Source: Pseudomicrostroma phylloplanum
Taxonomy: Eukaryota > Basidiomycota > Exobasidiomycetes > Microstromatales
Direction: 5' to 3'
NCBI GenBank assembly: GCA_039545275.1
Contig: BCHS01000003.1
Coordinates: forward strand, 434,001 to 498,000
DNA: 64,000 bases
Shown: piece by piece, positions 11,015 through 22,182 of the stretch
Layout: every line of letters starts with the position of its first letter
How positions within the stretch are numbered: the stretch's first letter is position 1
Notes under the pieces: generated by a model
The model's database searches: none
What the model was told of the DNA's origin: nothing
The model's input: only the letters and a program-made list of their open reading frames with translations
Position numbers and translations under genes: made by a program

Positions 11015-12091
11015 AAATTCGGCAGGCAGCGAGAGTGGGACGGCCGGCAGATCACAGACTTCCGCCTCGGGTACTGCTCGTCGTGTTGACGTAGCAGAGG
11101 TGCCCGAAACAGAGGTCTCCTCGACCCTGCCTTCATAGCCAGTCGCCCCTTTACAAAAATCCTGCCTGCTGTACGAGTAGCCAGGCGCGACTTCAGGAGG
11201 GTCATCTTCGGGATTGGAGGCCCAGTTGGACTGGAACGCTTGGGGCTGGTGCTTCGCAGCCCCGGCTCTTTGGCTCGCTGCCGGCTGGGGTGTCACCTTC
11301 GCTTTGCGAGGCTTTCCCGAAGGCATGTACTTTCCAGATGGAGGCATGACAATCTGGAACTCGCCTGCGCCACATTTGCCCCTCTTCGAAGTAAGTTGGT
11401 GCTCGAAGAGGGCGAGGATGTAGAGATTGGACTGTGTGATAGAGAGGGGAGAGAGCCGTGTGAGCTCAATTTTTCCTAGAACTGGGTCAAGCAACTGCAG
11501 TATCTCACCTTGAACGCTACATCGATGGCATCACCAATTATCGGCACAAGACCGACAGTGGTGTCCACGATGACCAGTGCGGCCATGATGCCCATTGTCT
11601 GCAGCGGCATGCCAAATAGAGCCGCCAGGCAGATGAGGTAGACACCAATGATGAGACCAAAGAAGTCTCCCACATACGGAATCAGCCCTAGCAGTCCCTC
11701 GATACCGATGTTGAAAGGTAGCCAACTAGAGAGCAGAGGAAGAGCGTCCGAATACCATGCGATGGTCCGCATATGGTTGTACAAATTCTGAGCTTCTGCG
11801 TTAGTCTGGTAGAGGGGACGAGACAATGTTTCGGGTCAACTAACCTACCCGACAGATCTCGCAGCTGAATATCCGGCTACTCACTCTCGGTCTCTTCAGG
11901 CCGGTGTAGAAAGTGGGCTTGAACCCCCTATCAGGGTCGAATGCCAGCTCCTCGGGCTGCAAATTGACCCTCGTCGCCACATTATCGTCCACCGTCTGCC
12001 CCGTCACCCTTGCTCCGCTCTCGGGAGTCTTCAGCACCGCATTGACCGTGCGCTGGATAGCGTAGTTGATGGGGTGGAGGATGAAAGACAT
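11015..12091 (-). CDS. DUF4112 membrane protein, in frame with downstream transporter
   Basis: Exons complement 11885-12091 and 11509-11805, then a third exon starting at 11431. Introns are GTGAGT...CAG and GTGAGA...CAG, all phase 0. The first exon reads MSFILHPINYAIQRTVNAVL; the second holds the DUF4112 repeats GLLGLIPYVGDFFGLIIGVY and GLVPIIGDAIDVAFK; the third continues SNLYILALFEHQLTSKRGK, the expected end of the domain, and MPPSGKYMPSGKPRKAK. No stop follows: the frame runs straight into the siderophore transporter. If fused, the full protein has 1167 residues. If the genes are separate, either a stop-bearing exon has been missed or the assembly has lost one. DUF4112 proteins are small fungal and bacterial membrane proteins of unknown function. 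Confidence 0.75.
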
Positions 12092-12757
12092 CGGAGGATA
12101 GCGGAGAAGAGAACGGTGAGGAGAGAAGAGGAGGAGGAGGAGGAGGAGGAGGAGGAGGAAAGAGGGGAGCCCAGGGAGGGCGGTGAGCTCTGGTAGGGCG
12201 TCTTCACCAGGGCGCCTACGAGCTCGGGACGGACAGCGATGAAGTAACCTCTGCCTAGTACAACAGCGGTGAGCGGCTCGCCGTAGAGTTGGTGTGGCCC
12301 GATACAGGAGGGATGTCTGATGGCGCACGCGGGACCGAGGTGCGGGTCGGAAAAGCTTCTGGCTGCAGGGACGTGCTCCACTCTCAGCTTGGGGGAAGCC
12401 TCACGTCAGCTGGCTGGCTGGCGGCGGCGGCGGCTGAACAATTCTGTTTCCGTCAAAACCAGAGCAGATCTTCAAAATAGGGTGAAGAGCTGTCAGCTGA
12501 AGATGGATGAAGAGGTACGGATTGAGTAACAGAGGAATGATGGGCAACCGATGAGGCCACAGCCGGCCGCGGGGCTCGGCGGGGNGGGNGGAACTGGACT
12601 GGGACTGAGGCAGACAGCAGGCACGAAGATCAATCGGGGGCAGGCGCTGGAGCTGTGTCGTTTTTTCTCGTAGCCGAGATCTAAAATCTAATCTGCTTTT
12701 ATCGCCCGGGCACAGAGGGAGGCTGACATGGCTCCGCACTCGTCTCTTCCACCCGAC
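12092..12757. promoter_or_regulatory. Upstream region of the DUF4112/transporter gene
   Basis: Region between the DUF4112 start and the MLH1 stop, both on the minus strand, so it contains the MLH1 3' UTR and the DUF4112/transporter promoter. A GGA microsatellite occupies about 12129-12159, close upstream of the start codon. A CGATAAA motif (minus strand, 12697-12704) fits the HGATAR consensus of fungal iron GATA factors, but one site proves nothing. Two N bases at 12585 and 12589. Confidence 0.45.
12129..12159. repeat. GGA microsatellite
   Basis: About ten GGA units on the plus strand (TCC on the coding strand), 40-70 bases upstream of the DUF4112 start codon, probably in its 5' leader. Confidence 0.8.
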
Positions 12758-15299
12758 TCAACACCTCTCGAATATTCTGTAGAGATCGTTGAGACTCGCC
12801 ACTTGTATGAGCTTGTCTTCCTTCACCAGCGCCCTGGATGGTATGAACCCACCCGCTCTGGACGCCATGTGCGGAAACCAGATGTGCTGGATTTTCCATC
12901 TCAAAGAGGCCTCGCTGCCTGTATCCGTCAGTCCCAGCCCCTCATCGTTCATCCCTGCTTCACCGGTCCGATTGTCGTCTTCCTCTGTCAACGTTTGAGC
13001 GAGAGTGTGGGCATACGCTAGCTCCCGAGCGAAGGTGTCAAAGCACCTCTTCTCGTCTGTCCAATCTACTTGGGTGGCCAGACGCAAGAAGAAGGTAGGC
13101 AGGTTCTCAACAGGCAGGACGTCTTGATCTGCCAGAAGAGATGGCATTCCTCTGACTTGACCACTCTCGCTATCCAAGTCCAGAGAGAAGTATTCGGACA
13201 GCATCGCGGAGTTGCTGAGCAGACGATTGTTCGCACGCTCTACGACTTCAGCTCTACTTAGCCCTGTATCCAGCTCCAGGGTATGATCGTCAGCTGCTTC
13301 GATGTCGATGCCGAGCTCGATGAGTTCTCTCACGTTCAGCTTCGAATTCGCGATCTTCCTTTTGGGCATCGAACCAAATTGTCGGAGGCAGAGCTGATAT
13401 GCACACTCTTCGATCAGAGCGTCGTGATCCACGAGATAGAGCTTGGTGCCATGTTGCACAAGAGAGAGGCCGCGAAGGACATCGACCACCCCCACGAAGG
13501 TATGATTCTGCAGTATATCGCTTAGACCGCTGTGACGCTGTTGTGTTACTTCGGCCCGTAATTGTACGACACTTGTCAGTGAGCAGTCGCTCAGCGGTAT
13601 TTGCATGCGGCTTCGACGAGCAGGAGGGGCAGGAGGCCGAGCAGAGGAAGGGCCAGCCGGCGACTCCTGGTCTATCTGCATCATCGACTCATCAAGCATG
13701 CCAGATTCGTGATGGGGCTTCTGGCTTGCCTGTGTGAACATGCCATCCAAGGTCCTGGCTTTGTTGTCGACGCGCACGAGGTGCTGAGGATATTGCGTCG
13801 CCGGAGCTGCCTGAGAGCCCTGACTGTCTACTGCTGCTCCTTCACTGTCACCATGACCTGTAGCTGGTGTGCGGGTCTTTTGGATCATCGCTCCAGGCAA
13901 GATGGCCTGGGTGAATTGGAATGTTCGGCTGGTGTTTGCTCCTGCCAGTACCGCCTGCGCTGCGCTACATATCCGTTCGATGATATCTTCTTCGTCGAGG
14001 AAATGCACTTCTCGCTTCGTCGGGTGGACATTGACATCGACTTTGTCGGGGTCAATTTTTAGGCTGATGTAGATCCACGGATGCCCGCCCTTGGGAAGCA
14101 GCGCTGAATACAGTGACTCAAAGGAGCGCTTGAGCGCCGGGCAGTCAACAAGCCTGTCATTGATGAAACAGAGGAAGGTAGTGCGCTTGGTGCTCCAATT
14201 GGCCCCGCTGAGCCAACCTTCGACAGAGAAGCCCAAGTGGGTAGCCTGCGGGATCTTCAAGTGGACGAGTTCTCTCGCTACTGCATTGCCATGGAGGAGA
14301 CGGATTGTATCGAGAGTCTTGGTGTTAGTACTGACCGGGGTACTGAGGTCAGCAGCATTGGAGCCCGACTACATGAACAGAGTCAAAGGAGAGTCAGCCA
14401 TGCAGCGAAGCTCGTGTGGGTACTAACGGACTGACTCACCTTCTTGCAAACAAAGCCCACCCCCCTGGCTCCGTAGTGCAGGGCGTACTTGGCGGCAACG
14501 TCGAGAGCTCTGTTATACTCCTCGGCAGCGCTCTTTAGTGCTCTTCTGCGTTGTGGTACGTTGAAGAAGAGATCTTGTGCGGCTATGGTGGTACCATCGC
14601 CTCCGGCCCAGGCCTTTGGCTCGCTGGACTGTCCAGGTTTGGCCGGTACCATTTCGCCGGCAGAGTAGAAGGCCTTGTATGCTAGGGCCTCGTCCTTGGT
14701 CTTTGTCAAGATGCTCATCGATGCTGATACGAAGCTGATACTGGCCAAAGCCTCGCCGCGAAAGCCAAAGGTCGTCATCTTGGATAGGTCCGAGAAGTCG
14801 CGCAACTTCGAGGTAGCGAAGCGTTCGCATAGCAAAGGTAGATCAGATGGCTGGAGACACAGATGATCGTGCGTGGTGTACAGAGAGGGACTGCGAGTCA
14901 ATGAGATGTTTGCGGCGTACGTCGAGGGCGATTGGCATGACTCACCCGTACTCCACAGCCGTTGTCCTGGATCTGCAGCAACTTCAGGCCGCCTTCCTTG
15001 AGGGTAATCTTGATAAGGTCTGCCCCTGCGTCCAGGCTGTTCTCGATGAGCTCCTTGAGGGCATTCGCTGGTCTGTGTATGATCTCTCCTGCTGCGATGC
15101 GATTGACTACGGCCTCGTCTAAACGCTGTATGGGCCTTGCTGGCTGTAACGGCCGTACGATGTCTGCATCTTCTCCGTTCTGGCTGCCGTCGCTGTGTAA
15201 GGCGGGGGACTGCTGGGAAGAGGAGTCCATATATGTATTGTGGCCGTTGGCGCCTGGATCATCCATTGTTGGCTTTTGCTGGGCGTTCGAGGATTGCAT
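12758..15299 (-). CDS. MLH1: DNA mismatch repair protein MLH1
   Basis: Exons complement 14946-15299, 14440-14850 and 12758-14368 give 791 residues, close to the usual 750-790. The GHKL ATPase motifs are intact: [20 protein letters not shown] with NSLDAGA, then DNGCGVR (split by the first intron), and [14 protein letters not shown]; the N-terminal fold continues with [20 protein letters not shown] and [17 protein letters not shown]. The protein ends in FERC, the conserved Cys terminus that distinguishes MLH1 from PMS1. As MutL-alpha with PMS1 it acts after MutS binding in nuclear mismatch repair. The ATG at 15299 follows the only conserved reading; about 55 residues precede the first conserved motif. 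YAK1 lies divergently upstream. Confidence 0.95.
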
Positions 15300-16018
15300 C
15301 ACTCATTGTGAGTGTGTGTGCAGCGTGCGCTTGCGAGGTGGCTGTATGCTCTGGGAGGGAGAGGTGGTACGTACGAGGTCACTAGTCTACCCCCACGCGT
15401 CTCCCTTCCGTCTTCTCGTTTCCCTTTCCGATGGACCGAGCGAGGGCGGGCTGCCTTTGCCTGGTTGGTGCTTGAGGCCAGCCGCGAGGGCGACACCGCA
15501 CGGCACCCAAGGCGGGCGGGCGGGGCGGGCAGAGGGCGTGTGTGTGTGCGGAGCAGCAGAAGCAGCAGCCAAGGCCAGACAGGCGTGAGCAGACAGAGAC
15601 ACACACACACACACACGCACCCACACTCGGTCCAGACAGCCGACTCACATCGTACCGTCTGCCATAGTCATACCCATCTCTCTCCCTCATCGTCAAGGAT
15701 AGACACCCCCCTTAGGTCTTCATCGTCTTCTCAACATACCAGCAGCGGTACTCTCCGCGAGATCTGCCCCGACTGGCGGCAGAAGCCACCTCTGCTTTTC
15801 CCTTAGCGGATACCCAAGGGCACTCTCGTCTCCACTCCAGCGCGAGGGCCGGGTCACCACCCTCTCGTCGCACTTTCTACTCCACGGTCGAGAGCTACAG
15901 TTGGATCTCCAGAGGCTCTTCTCTGTCGCCGCATCGACGCAGATAGAGCGGAGAGGACCGCGGCTACGACGGATACCTGCACCACGGCGAGCCTCCTGAC
16001 GACGCAGAGCTGCACAGG
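15300..16018. promoter_or_regulatory. Divergent promoter region MLH1 / YAK1
   Basis: 720 bases between the two start codons. Contains a CA microsatellite near 15597-15618, a G/C-rich GCGGGCGGGCGGGGCGGGC stretch near 15506-15532, and a CT-rich leader before the YAK1 start. No additional gene seen. Confidence 0.6.
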
Positions 16019-19000
16019 ATGGCCGGAGGGCCTACAGAGAACCAACATATCATCAATATGATGGGCGATCCTCACTCCAGCGAAGCCCACAACCACCTTC
16101 GCCATCACCAACAGGCTCATCAGCAGCATCTGCAACACATCAATGCAGCTTCCCATCCTGGTGGTTCACCCTACGCCAGCGCCTCTTCTCCGGGACACCG
16201 CTCGCCTTTACCCCAGAACGGGCCTGGCTTCGATCAGCTGGACAGCACGGCAGCTTCTGCCTATGCTACACCGCGTCTGTCCCTCTCTGCTGCACCGTCT
16301 AGTAGCAAGGAGAGCCTCTCCAGGTCACTCAGCTTAGGTGGTGCTGGATTCAGTCAGCACCAACCACCTGCTCAGCATCTTCAGCAACGCTCCTCGCCTG
16401 GCCGCTCATCCTACGCCTCACCCACGTCGAATTCGATCCCCCTCTACTCGTCCGCAATGCCCCCCGCGTCTTCTCAGATGGCACCCTCCTCTTCCAGATC
16501 AGGAGCAAACCATCGTCAGAGTCTTCTGCCGACCATTGCTACACCTTACAGCAGCGATCACCAACCTCGGTCACCTGTACCTCTGGACAACGGCCTTCTT
16601 GGACACCCTCGGCCACCGAGCCAGGGCTTCGCTCACAGTCACCAATCGTACGGATCCGGATACCCCGTAGCTTCCGCTGACCGGCCGCCGAGTGGTTTCG
16701 ATGCCAGTGGAGGATCTGCCTATCAAAGACTTGAAGCTGGGTACGGAGGTATGGGGTCCGGCGTCAGCGGCGGCTCTGCAGGGAAGGCAAGGAACGTGGA
16801 CTATGCACCTATCAATTCACACTCGCGGCAGGCTTCGCCATCAGGCGTTTCTAGCGAACAGGCCTACGCCCGGTACTACGCCTCTCAGGCAGGTATCTCG
16901 CATCAGGACGATGCTGGAAGAGACTCTCTACCGTATGCATACACAGCTCGCCGCTCCTCAGGCCAGCAGGGAATCAATGTTCCTTCCTGGTCGAGCCCGT
17001 CACAGCCTACTACAACACTCCCGCATATTGCGCCTCCTCCAGCAAGAGGCTATTCGCAGCAGCAATGGGGTGACCCTCAAGGTATGGGGCTGACCCGGAG
17101 CTCATCGGGTAAAGTGAGAGCACCAGAGGAGAAGAGACCGATGAGAATTCCACCGCCGCCCAGGGAGGAAGGCCTGAGGAGGATCAGGGACCTCAATGAT
17201 CTGCGGCCGAAGCTGGATCAAGTGGCGGCAGCGACGACGAGAAGAGCTGATCCGGCGGGAGGATTCGTCAGTGTGAGTTCAGCGTGCTCGCAGTAGTGAG
17301 CAACGAGGCAAGGACAGTCGACTGACAATTGCTCCATTGGACGACTACCGCGTCATCTTCTACGTCTCTCTCGTACAGCCTCTGAAAGCTATGACCTCGT
17401 ACCTCCATCACACGTACCATCTCGTCAATCCGTCATTCATCTATGAGCTCTCTTTCAACCCGCGGCGAGTGCTTACGAAGCCGAGCAAACCCATGCATAA
17501 CAACGGACATGATAACGAGGACAGCGATTACATCCTGTACGTCAACGATTGGCTGGGCAATGAGGAAGGCAACAGATATCTCATCTTGGACATCCTCGGT
17601 CAAGGAACCTTCGGTCAAGTGGTGAAATGCCAGAACATGCGTACACATGAGATTGTTGCTGTCAAAGTGATCAAGAACAAGCCGGCATATTACAAGCAGA
17701 GTATGATGGAGGTGACGATCTTGGAGATGGTGAGTACGGACAGTGGCGTTGCGCGTCTGAAGGGAGACTGACGCAGGCAATCCTCATCTCTCGATCTCCT
17801 TACAGCTCAATGTGAATTGGGATCCAGAGGACAAGCATCACATTCTGCGGCTGCGGGATACTTTCATCCATGCTGAGCATCTCTGTCTCGTTTTTGAGTT
17901 GCTATCTTCGAACCTCTACGAGCTGATCAAGCAGAATTCGTTCCGCGGTCTCAGCACAAGTCTGGTCCGGGTATTTACTACTCAGCTGCTGGACGCTCTG
18001 ACAGTGCTCAATGAGGCTAATCTCATCCACTGTGACTTGAAGCCCGAAAACATTCTTCTCCGGACGTGAGTAATGGGACACAGGATGTGAGCTCGTCCAT
18101 TTCATGCATTTCTGACCTCTACCTCTGGATCCTCCTCGTCCTCATAGACTCCAAACTCCGTCGATCAAGCTAGTGGACTTTGGCTCAGCTTGTCATGAGA
18201 AGCAGACTGTGTATACCTACATCCAGTCTCGATTCTACAGGTCTCCAGAAGTCCTCCTCGGCCTACCATACAACTCTGCAATCGACATGTGGTCGCTAGG
18301 CTGCATCGCTGTGGAGCTGTTCCTTGGTCTGCCGCTCTTCCCGGGGACGTCAGAGTACAACCAGATGTGCCGTATCGTTGAGATGCTCGGACTACCCCCG
18401 GCTTTCATGCTCGAGCAGGGCAAGCAGACTGGCGAATTCTTCAACGTCTTCTCAGACGACTATGGAAGAAAGAGCTATCGATTGAAGTCGCGGGAGCAGT
18501 ACACGAAGGAGCATCCTCAGCTGGAACCTGAACAGCCTAGCAAGGTGTACTTCTCTGCCACGACGTTGCCAGAAATCATCAAGACGTACCCTCTGTCGAG
18601 GAAGAGCGGTAGACCTGCCGACGCCCAAAAGGAGATGGCGAACCGAGCGTCGTTCGTCGACTTCGTGACCGGTCTCCTGGACATGGATCCTCATGAGCGC
18701 TGGACACCTCAACAGGCCGTGCTACATCCCTTCATTACTGGCGAGAAGTTTGTGAAAGCATTCAAACCTCCGAGGACTACCATTGAAGAGGCGCGGCCGT
18801 CTTCGAGCCGCACAGATCCTAACAAGCATCAGTTCGGAGGATTGCCGCAAACCAACACACGAGCTTCCGGAAGGGCCTATCATGACGCTGCTGCTTACAA
18901 CCAGCATCTTGCACAGCAGCAGGCGTACAATACGGCTCACAAGGTGCGGCAGTCGGCTCCTGTGATAAACAATCCTTACGCTCAGGACCAAGCTGCTGCC

Positions 19001-20353
19001 GCCGCTGCCCATGCGAAAGCTCAGCAGCAGCAAGCTCAAGCACAAGCCCAGGCCCAGGCCCAGGCTCACGCCCAAGCGCAGTTGCAGGCTGCTCAAGCTC
19101 ACGCTGCCATGACAGGCTATGGCGGACCACTCCCGAATCTCAATGTCATTCCTGCCACTGGCGTGCTAGCTCCATCCAATGGCGAGAATGGCACAGCAAG
19201 GAGTCGTTCCGATACCTACAGCGGCCCCATGACGAGTAGCGGCGGCTACAAGGGNGGTAGTCTTGGCATCAACCCCTCCGGGATGGACACATCGACGACG
19301 CCTAGTAGAGAGGAGTGGGAGAGGCGGCAGCAGCAGCAGCGACAGCAGAATGGAGGGACTCAAGCAATGGGACCTTCCCAGTATGTCCAGCTAGACCTCC
19401 TGCAGCACGGCGGCGATGGAGGTACAGGATGGCAGCAGCAGCAGCAAGCACACGGGCAGGGAGCAGGTGGCAACTGGTTACCTCAGGCAACGAGCCCTTC
19501 CTATACTTCGCCAAGACAGGGCTCTTCGCAGACTCCCTCACGGCAATACCAGGGTGGCCAGCCAAACTTCTCCGTCATCGTCGAGGGCGGACACGATCGC
19601 CAGTCGCTGCAGCACTCGCACGATGCCGCCGCTCTAGCAGCCGCACGCAACTCGCCTTCGGGCATGTCGCCGCAAGCCGCTGCCGAAGCGGCCGCAAGGG
19701 CAGGCAGTGTCGGTGCTCCCTCGTCATCTGCCGCGTACGCCTCGAGCAGCCGGAATCCCTCTACCTCGTCTCGCTACGGTACTTCGAGCGCTACTACTGC
19801 AAGGGGTGGCGGCACGGCCGGAGCAAGCAACAGTGCAGGCAGGGGAGCTCATTTCTCGCCAAACTCCTCTGCCCCCTTCCCCTTTGACGCCTTCGACTCG
19901 GCTCAACCCTCGATTGCTCAACTGATGCCCGCATTGAAGCCCCAGCAGTACCACGCCGGCAGCGGCGGCGGCGGTAGTGCAGGGAGCTCCTCGACGAACC
20001 TGCAGCTGCAGCCACAGAGACACTCCATGGTCCTCCCACCCAGCGGAATGAGCGGGTATCGCCAAGCAGGCGGATCTGGCGCCGGCACCGGAGCCGGCGG
20101 CGCTGGAGGAGGGGGAGGCCTGCGGCTCTCCTCCCCTCTCTCGGGCGGTCTCTCCCCCACTTCCGCGGGCTTCGAAGACCACTTCGTTGGCGGACCACAG
20201 GGCCAAGGCGGGACTGCTGGCGGCGGTGGTGGTCGGTCGCAGGGACATTCTCAACACCCTCAACAGCAACAGCAGCAGCAGCAGCAGCAGCAGAATGATC
20301 GGAGGTACTCTTCGCATTACTCGCAGCAGCAGCCGGATTTGACGCGCTTCTAG
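16019..20353 (+). CDS. YAK1: DYRK-family protein kinase YAK1
   Basis: Exons 16019-17272, 17379-17729, 17806-18065 and 18148-20353 give 1356 residues. The first 418 residues are disordered (H-, Q- and S-rich). The kinase follows after SKPMHNNGHDNEDSDYILYV: glycine loop LGQGTFGQVVKC, ATP lysine in VAVKVIKNK (about residue 514), FRGLSTSLVRVF, the DYRK-type catalytic loop HCDLKPENILL (HCD, not HRD), and DFGSACHEKQTVYTYIQSR with the autophosphorylated YTY. The catalytic domain spans about 488-811. The C-terminal 540 residues are Q/A/S/G-rich with polyglutamine near the end. YAK1 restrains growth and promotes stress and starvation responses downstream of PKA and TORC1. One N (19255) falls in the tail coding region. 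Confidence 0.95.
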
Positions 20354-20881
20354 AGGGTAGAGGGAGGCTGAGCGAGCGAGCGGGCGAGCGGTCTGCAGTG
20401 GGAGGTGCGGTCATCCTTTGGTGAGACAGGACTTTGACGCGGTGCGGTAGAAGGAGAGGCAATCGGGAGAACGGCCAATCGAAGCGGGGGTCGGGGGGAA
20501 GAGGAAAAGGCAAGCGGTGCACAGTCATAGGATTTCGAAGGAACTGTACTTCTCCCCTCGTCACACCCCCTCTCCTTCCCGTCCTTGTCGTCACGACATG
20601 TTTTGCTCTTCCTCTCACCTTCTATCCATCTACGATTACGATGAAATCATATTTGCGATGGACATCCACACACACATACTCTCACACTTGCACTCGCACA
20701 CCCACATTTGCACACACGTACGTTTCTTTGGCCGGGATGAAATTATACATTTACACAGACACACTCTCACACACGCACACGCATGCCTTAGTCCCCGGTC
20801 CCAGGCGAAGGGGATCGCAGGACTGTTCATCTACTCCTCTCCTTCCTTGCATCCATTTGGAGTGAGCTGTAAGAGGAGGAT
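20354..20881. other. Intergenic region between convergent YAK1 and SDH3
   Basis: Shared 3' flank; a CA-rich degenerate microsatellite spans about 20668-20790. Open frames are by-products of the repeat. No gene seen. Confidence 0.6.
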
Positions 20882-21852
20882 TTAGAGGAGGCAGAGGCCG
20901 ACGGTGGCGAGTGCAGTGGCGGCAAAGACTGCGTAGCCGGACTGGTAGCATCCCTTTACAGAGATGACTGGTAGGGGTGGAGCGAAAGAAGAGGATGCGC
21001 GAATGGGAGGAGGTAGCGGTCAGCAACTCGTTTCTTTCCCCCAATCACACACAGACCCCCCGTAGCAAAGCGCTGCCCTCCCTCTGCTGTTCTCCGCTAG
21101 ACTCACAGTATCCCTTGTCCCATGCCAGATGCCTCAATCCATTGAAAGTGTGGTAGTTGAAGGCGGCTGCGACGGGTGCCTTTAGGGTGAGCTTTAGCCA
21201 GAAGGGAGCAGAGGCGGCGAGGGAGGTGAGGTAGGCAGAGGTGACCAGGTCGCCGTAGCCCATCAGGGGGAGGGAGATGTAGGCAAGACCGTACGCGTAG
21301 AGACCTACGAAGGTGGGAAAGGGAATGGGGAGGGGGAGGCAGGGGTTAGTGGTGTTGTAGGAGGGGGTGGAAAGGTCTTCATTGGAGATCCCCTGTCTAG
21401 AAATATCCTGCCTTCTTTACGCTCCCTTTCTCTACAACCTTGCCCGGCGCCCTCATGCTATTGTACCAACGAGCTTCTCCCTCATGACCGTCTCCGCATC
21501 TCAGCCCTTCCTTCTCTCTACACCCTGCCATGCCCATTCAAAACTCACCAACACTCAGTCCCACGCCGGTAATCCTGTTAGCAATCGACCCCAACCAAGT
21601 GAGCTGCGGCTGGTAAATGGTAAAGTGTGGCGAGTTGGGCCTTACGCTCCTCTGCTTGTTGAGCATCTCGAGGTTCTCGTCGGCAGTCATCTTGACCGTC
21701 GAGGCCTTTGCGGTCGTGGCTGCTCCTCGGGCATTCTGCTGACGGCAGAGGGCGAGGGCGGCAGGAGCGGGAGCGATACGAGCGGCGAGGGGTGCGCTGG
21801 CAAAGGTACGTGCCAGGAGACGAGTGGTGGGCGTGATACGGTGAAGGGACAT
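20882..21852 (-). CDS. SDH3: Succinate dehydrogenase cytochrome b560 subunit (SdhC/Sdh3)
   Basis: Exons complement 21549-21852, 21107-21304 and 20882-20967 (a short last exon) give 195 residues with every phase agreeing. A mitochondrial presequence (MSLHRITPTTRLLARTFASA) and Ala-rich segment precede the conserved RPNSPHFTIYQPQLTWLGSI and ANRITGVGLSV; the second exon supplies YHTFNGLRHLAWDKGY with the haem and ubiquinone region, and the last exon encodes a final membrane helix ending VGLCLL. It anchors complex II in the inner mitochondrial membrane and binds haem b and ubiquinone. Length is normal for fungi. Confidence 0.93.
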
Positions 21853-22182
21853 GGTGACGGCGGTGATGTGTGAGTGCGTGAGGGAGGAAGGGGGGGTGAG
21901 ATGGTTGATTGGTACTGGCTGCTGCCGGGCGGGACTTGTGGGATTACCAATGGCACGCGGGGGCGGCCCTGGGCGCGCGCCCGCCCTCTGCCGTCTCACC
22001 CGGTCCACCCGAGGCGCAGGCGTAGGCGTAGGCTGCACGCCGGCGCTGCCACTCGATGCACGCACGCACGCGGCAACCTCGCACTTCCGTCTGCCTTTCC
22101 GCTTCACGAACCCAGACGCCAGACTCGGCGTGAGCATCTGCAGAGGGAGCACACATCTGGTTTCTCAAGCAGGATTGACGAG
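21853..22182. promoter_or_regulatory. Divergent promoter SDH3 / flavin oxidoreductase
   Basis: 330 bases between the two start codons, GC-rich (CGCGCGCCCGCCC near 21975), with no TATA-like element obvious. Both genes must be driven from here. Confidence 0.5.

Noticed and set aside
19315..20618. Several 190-270-codon frames antisense to or overlapping the YAK1 tail
   Set aside because: They arise from the GC-rich repeat codons of the YAK1 C-terminus and have no recognisable protein features.
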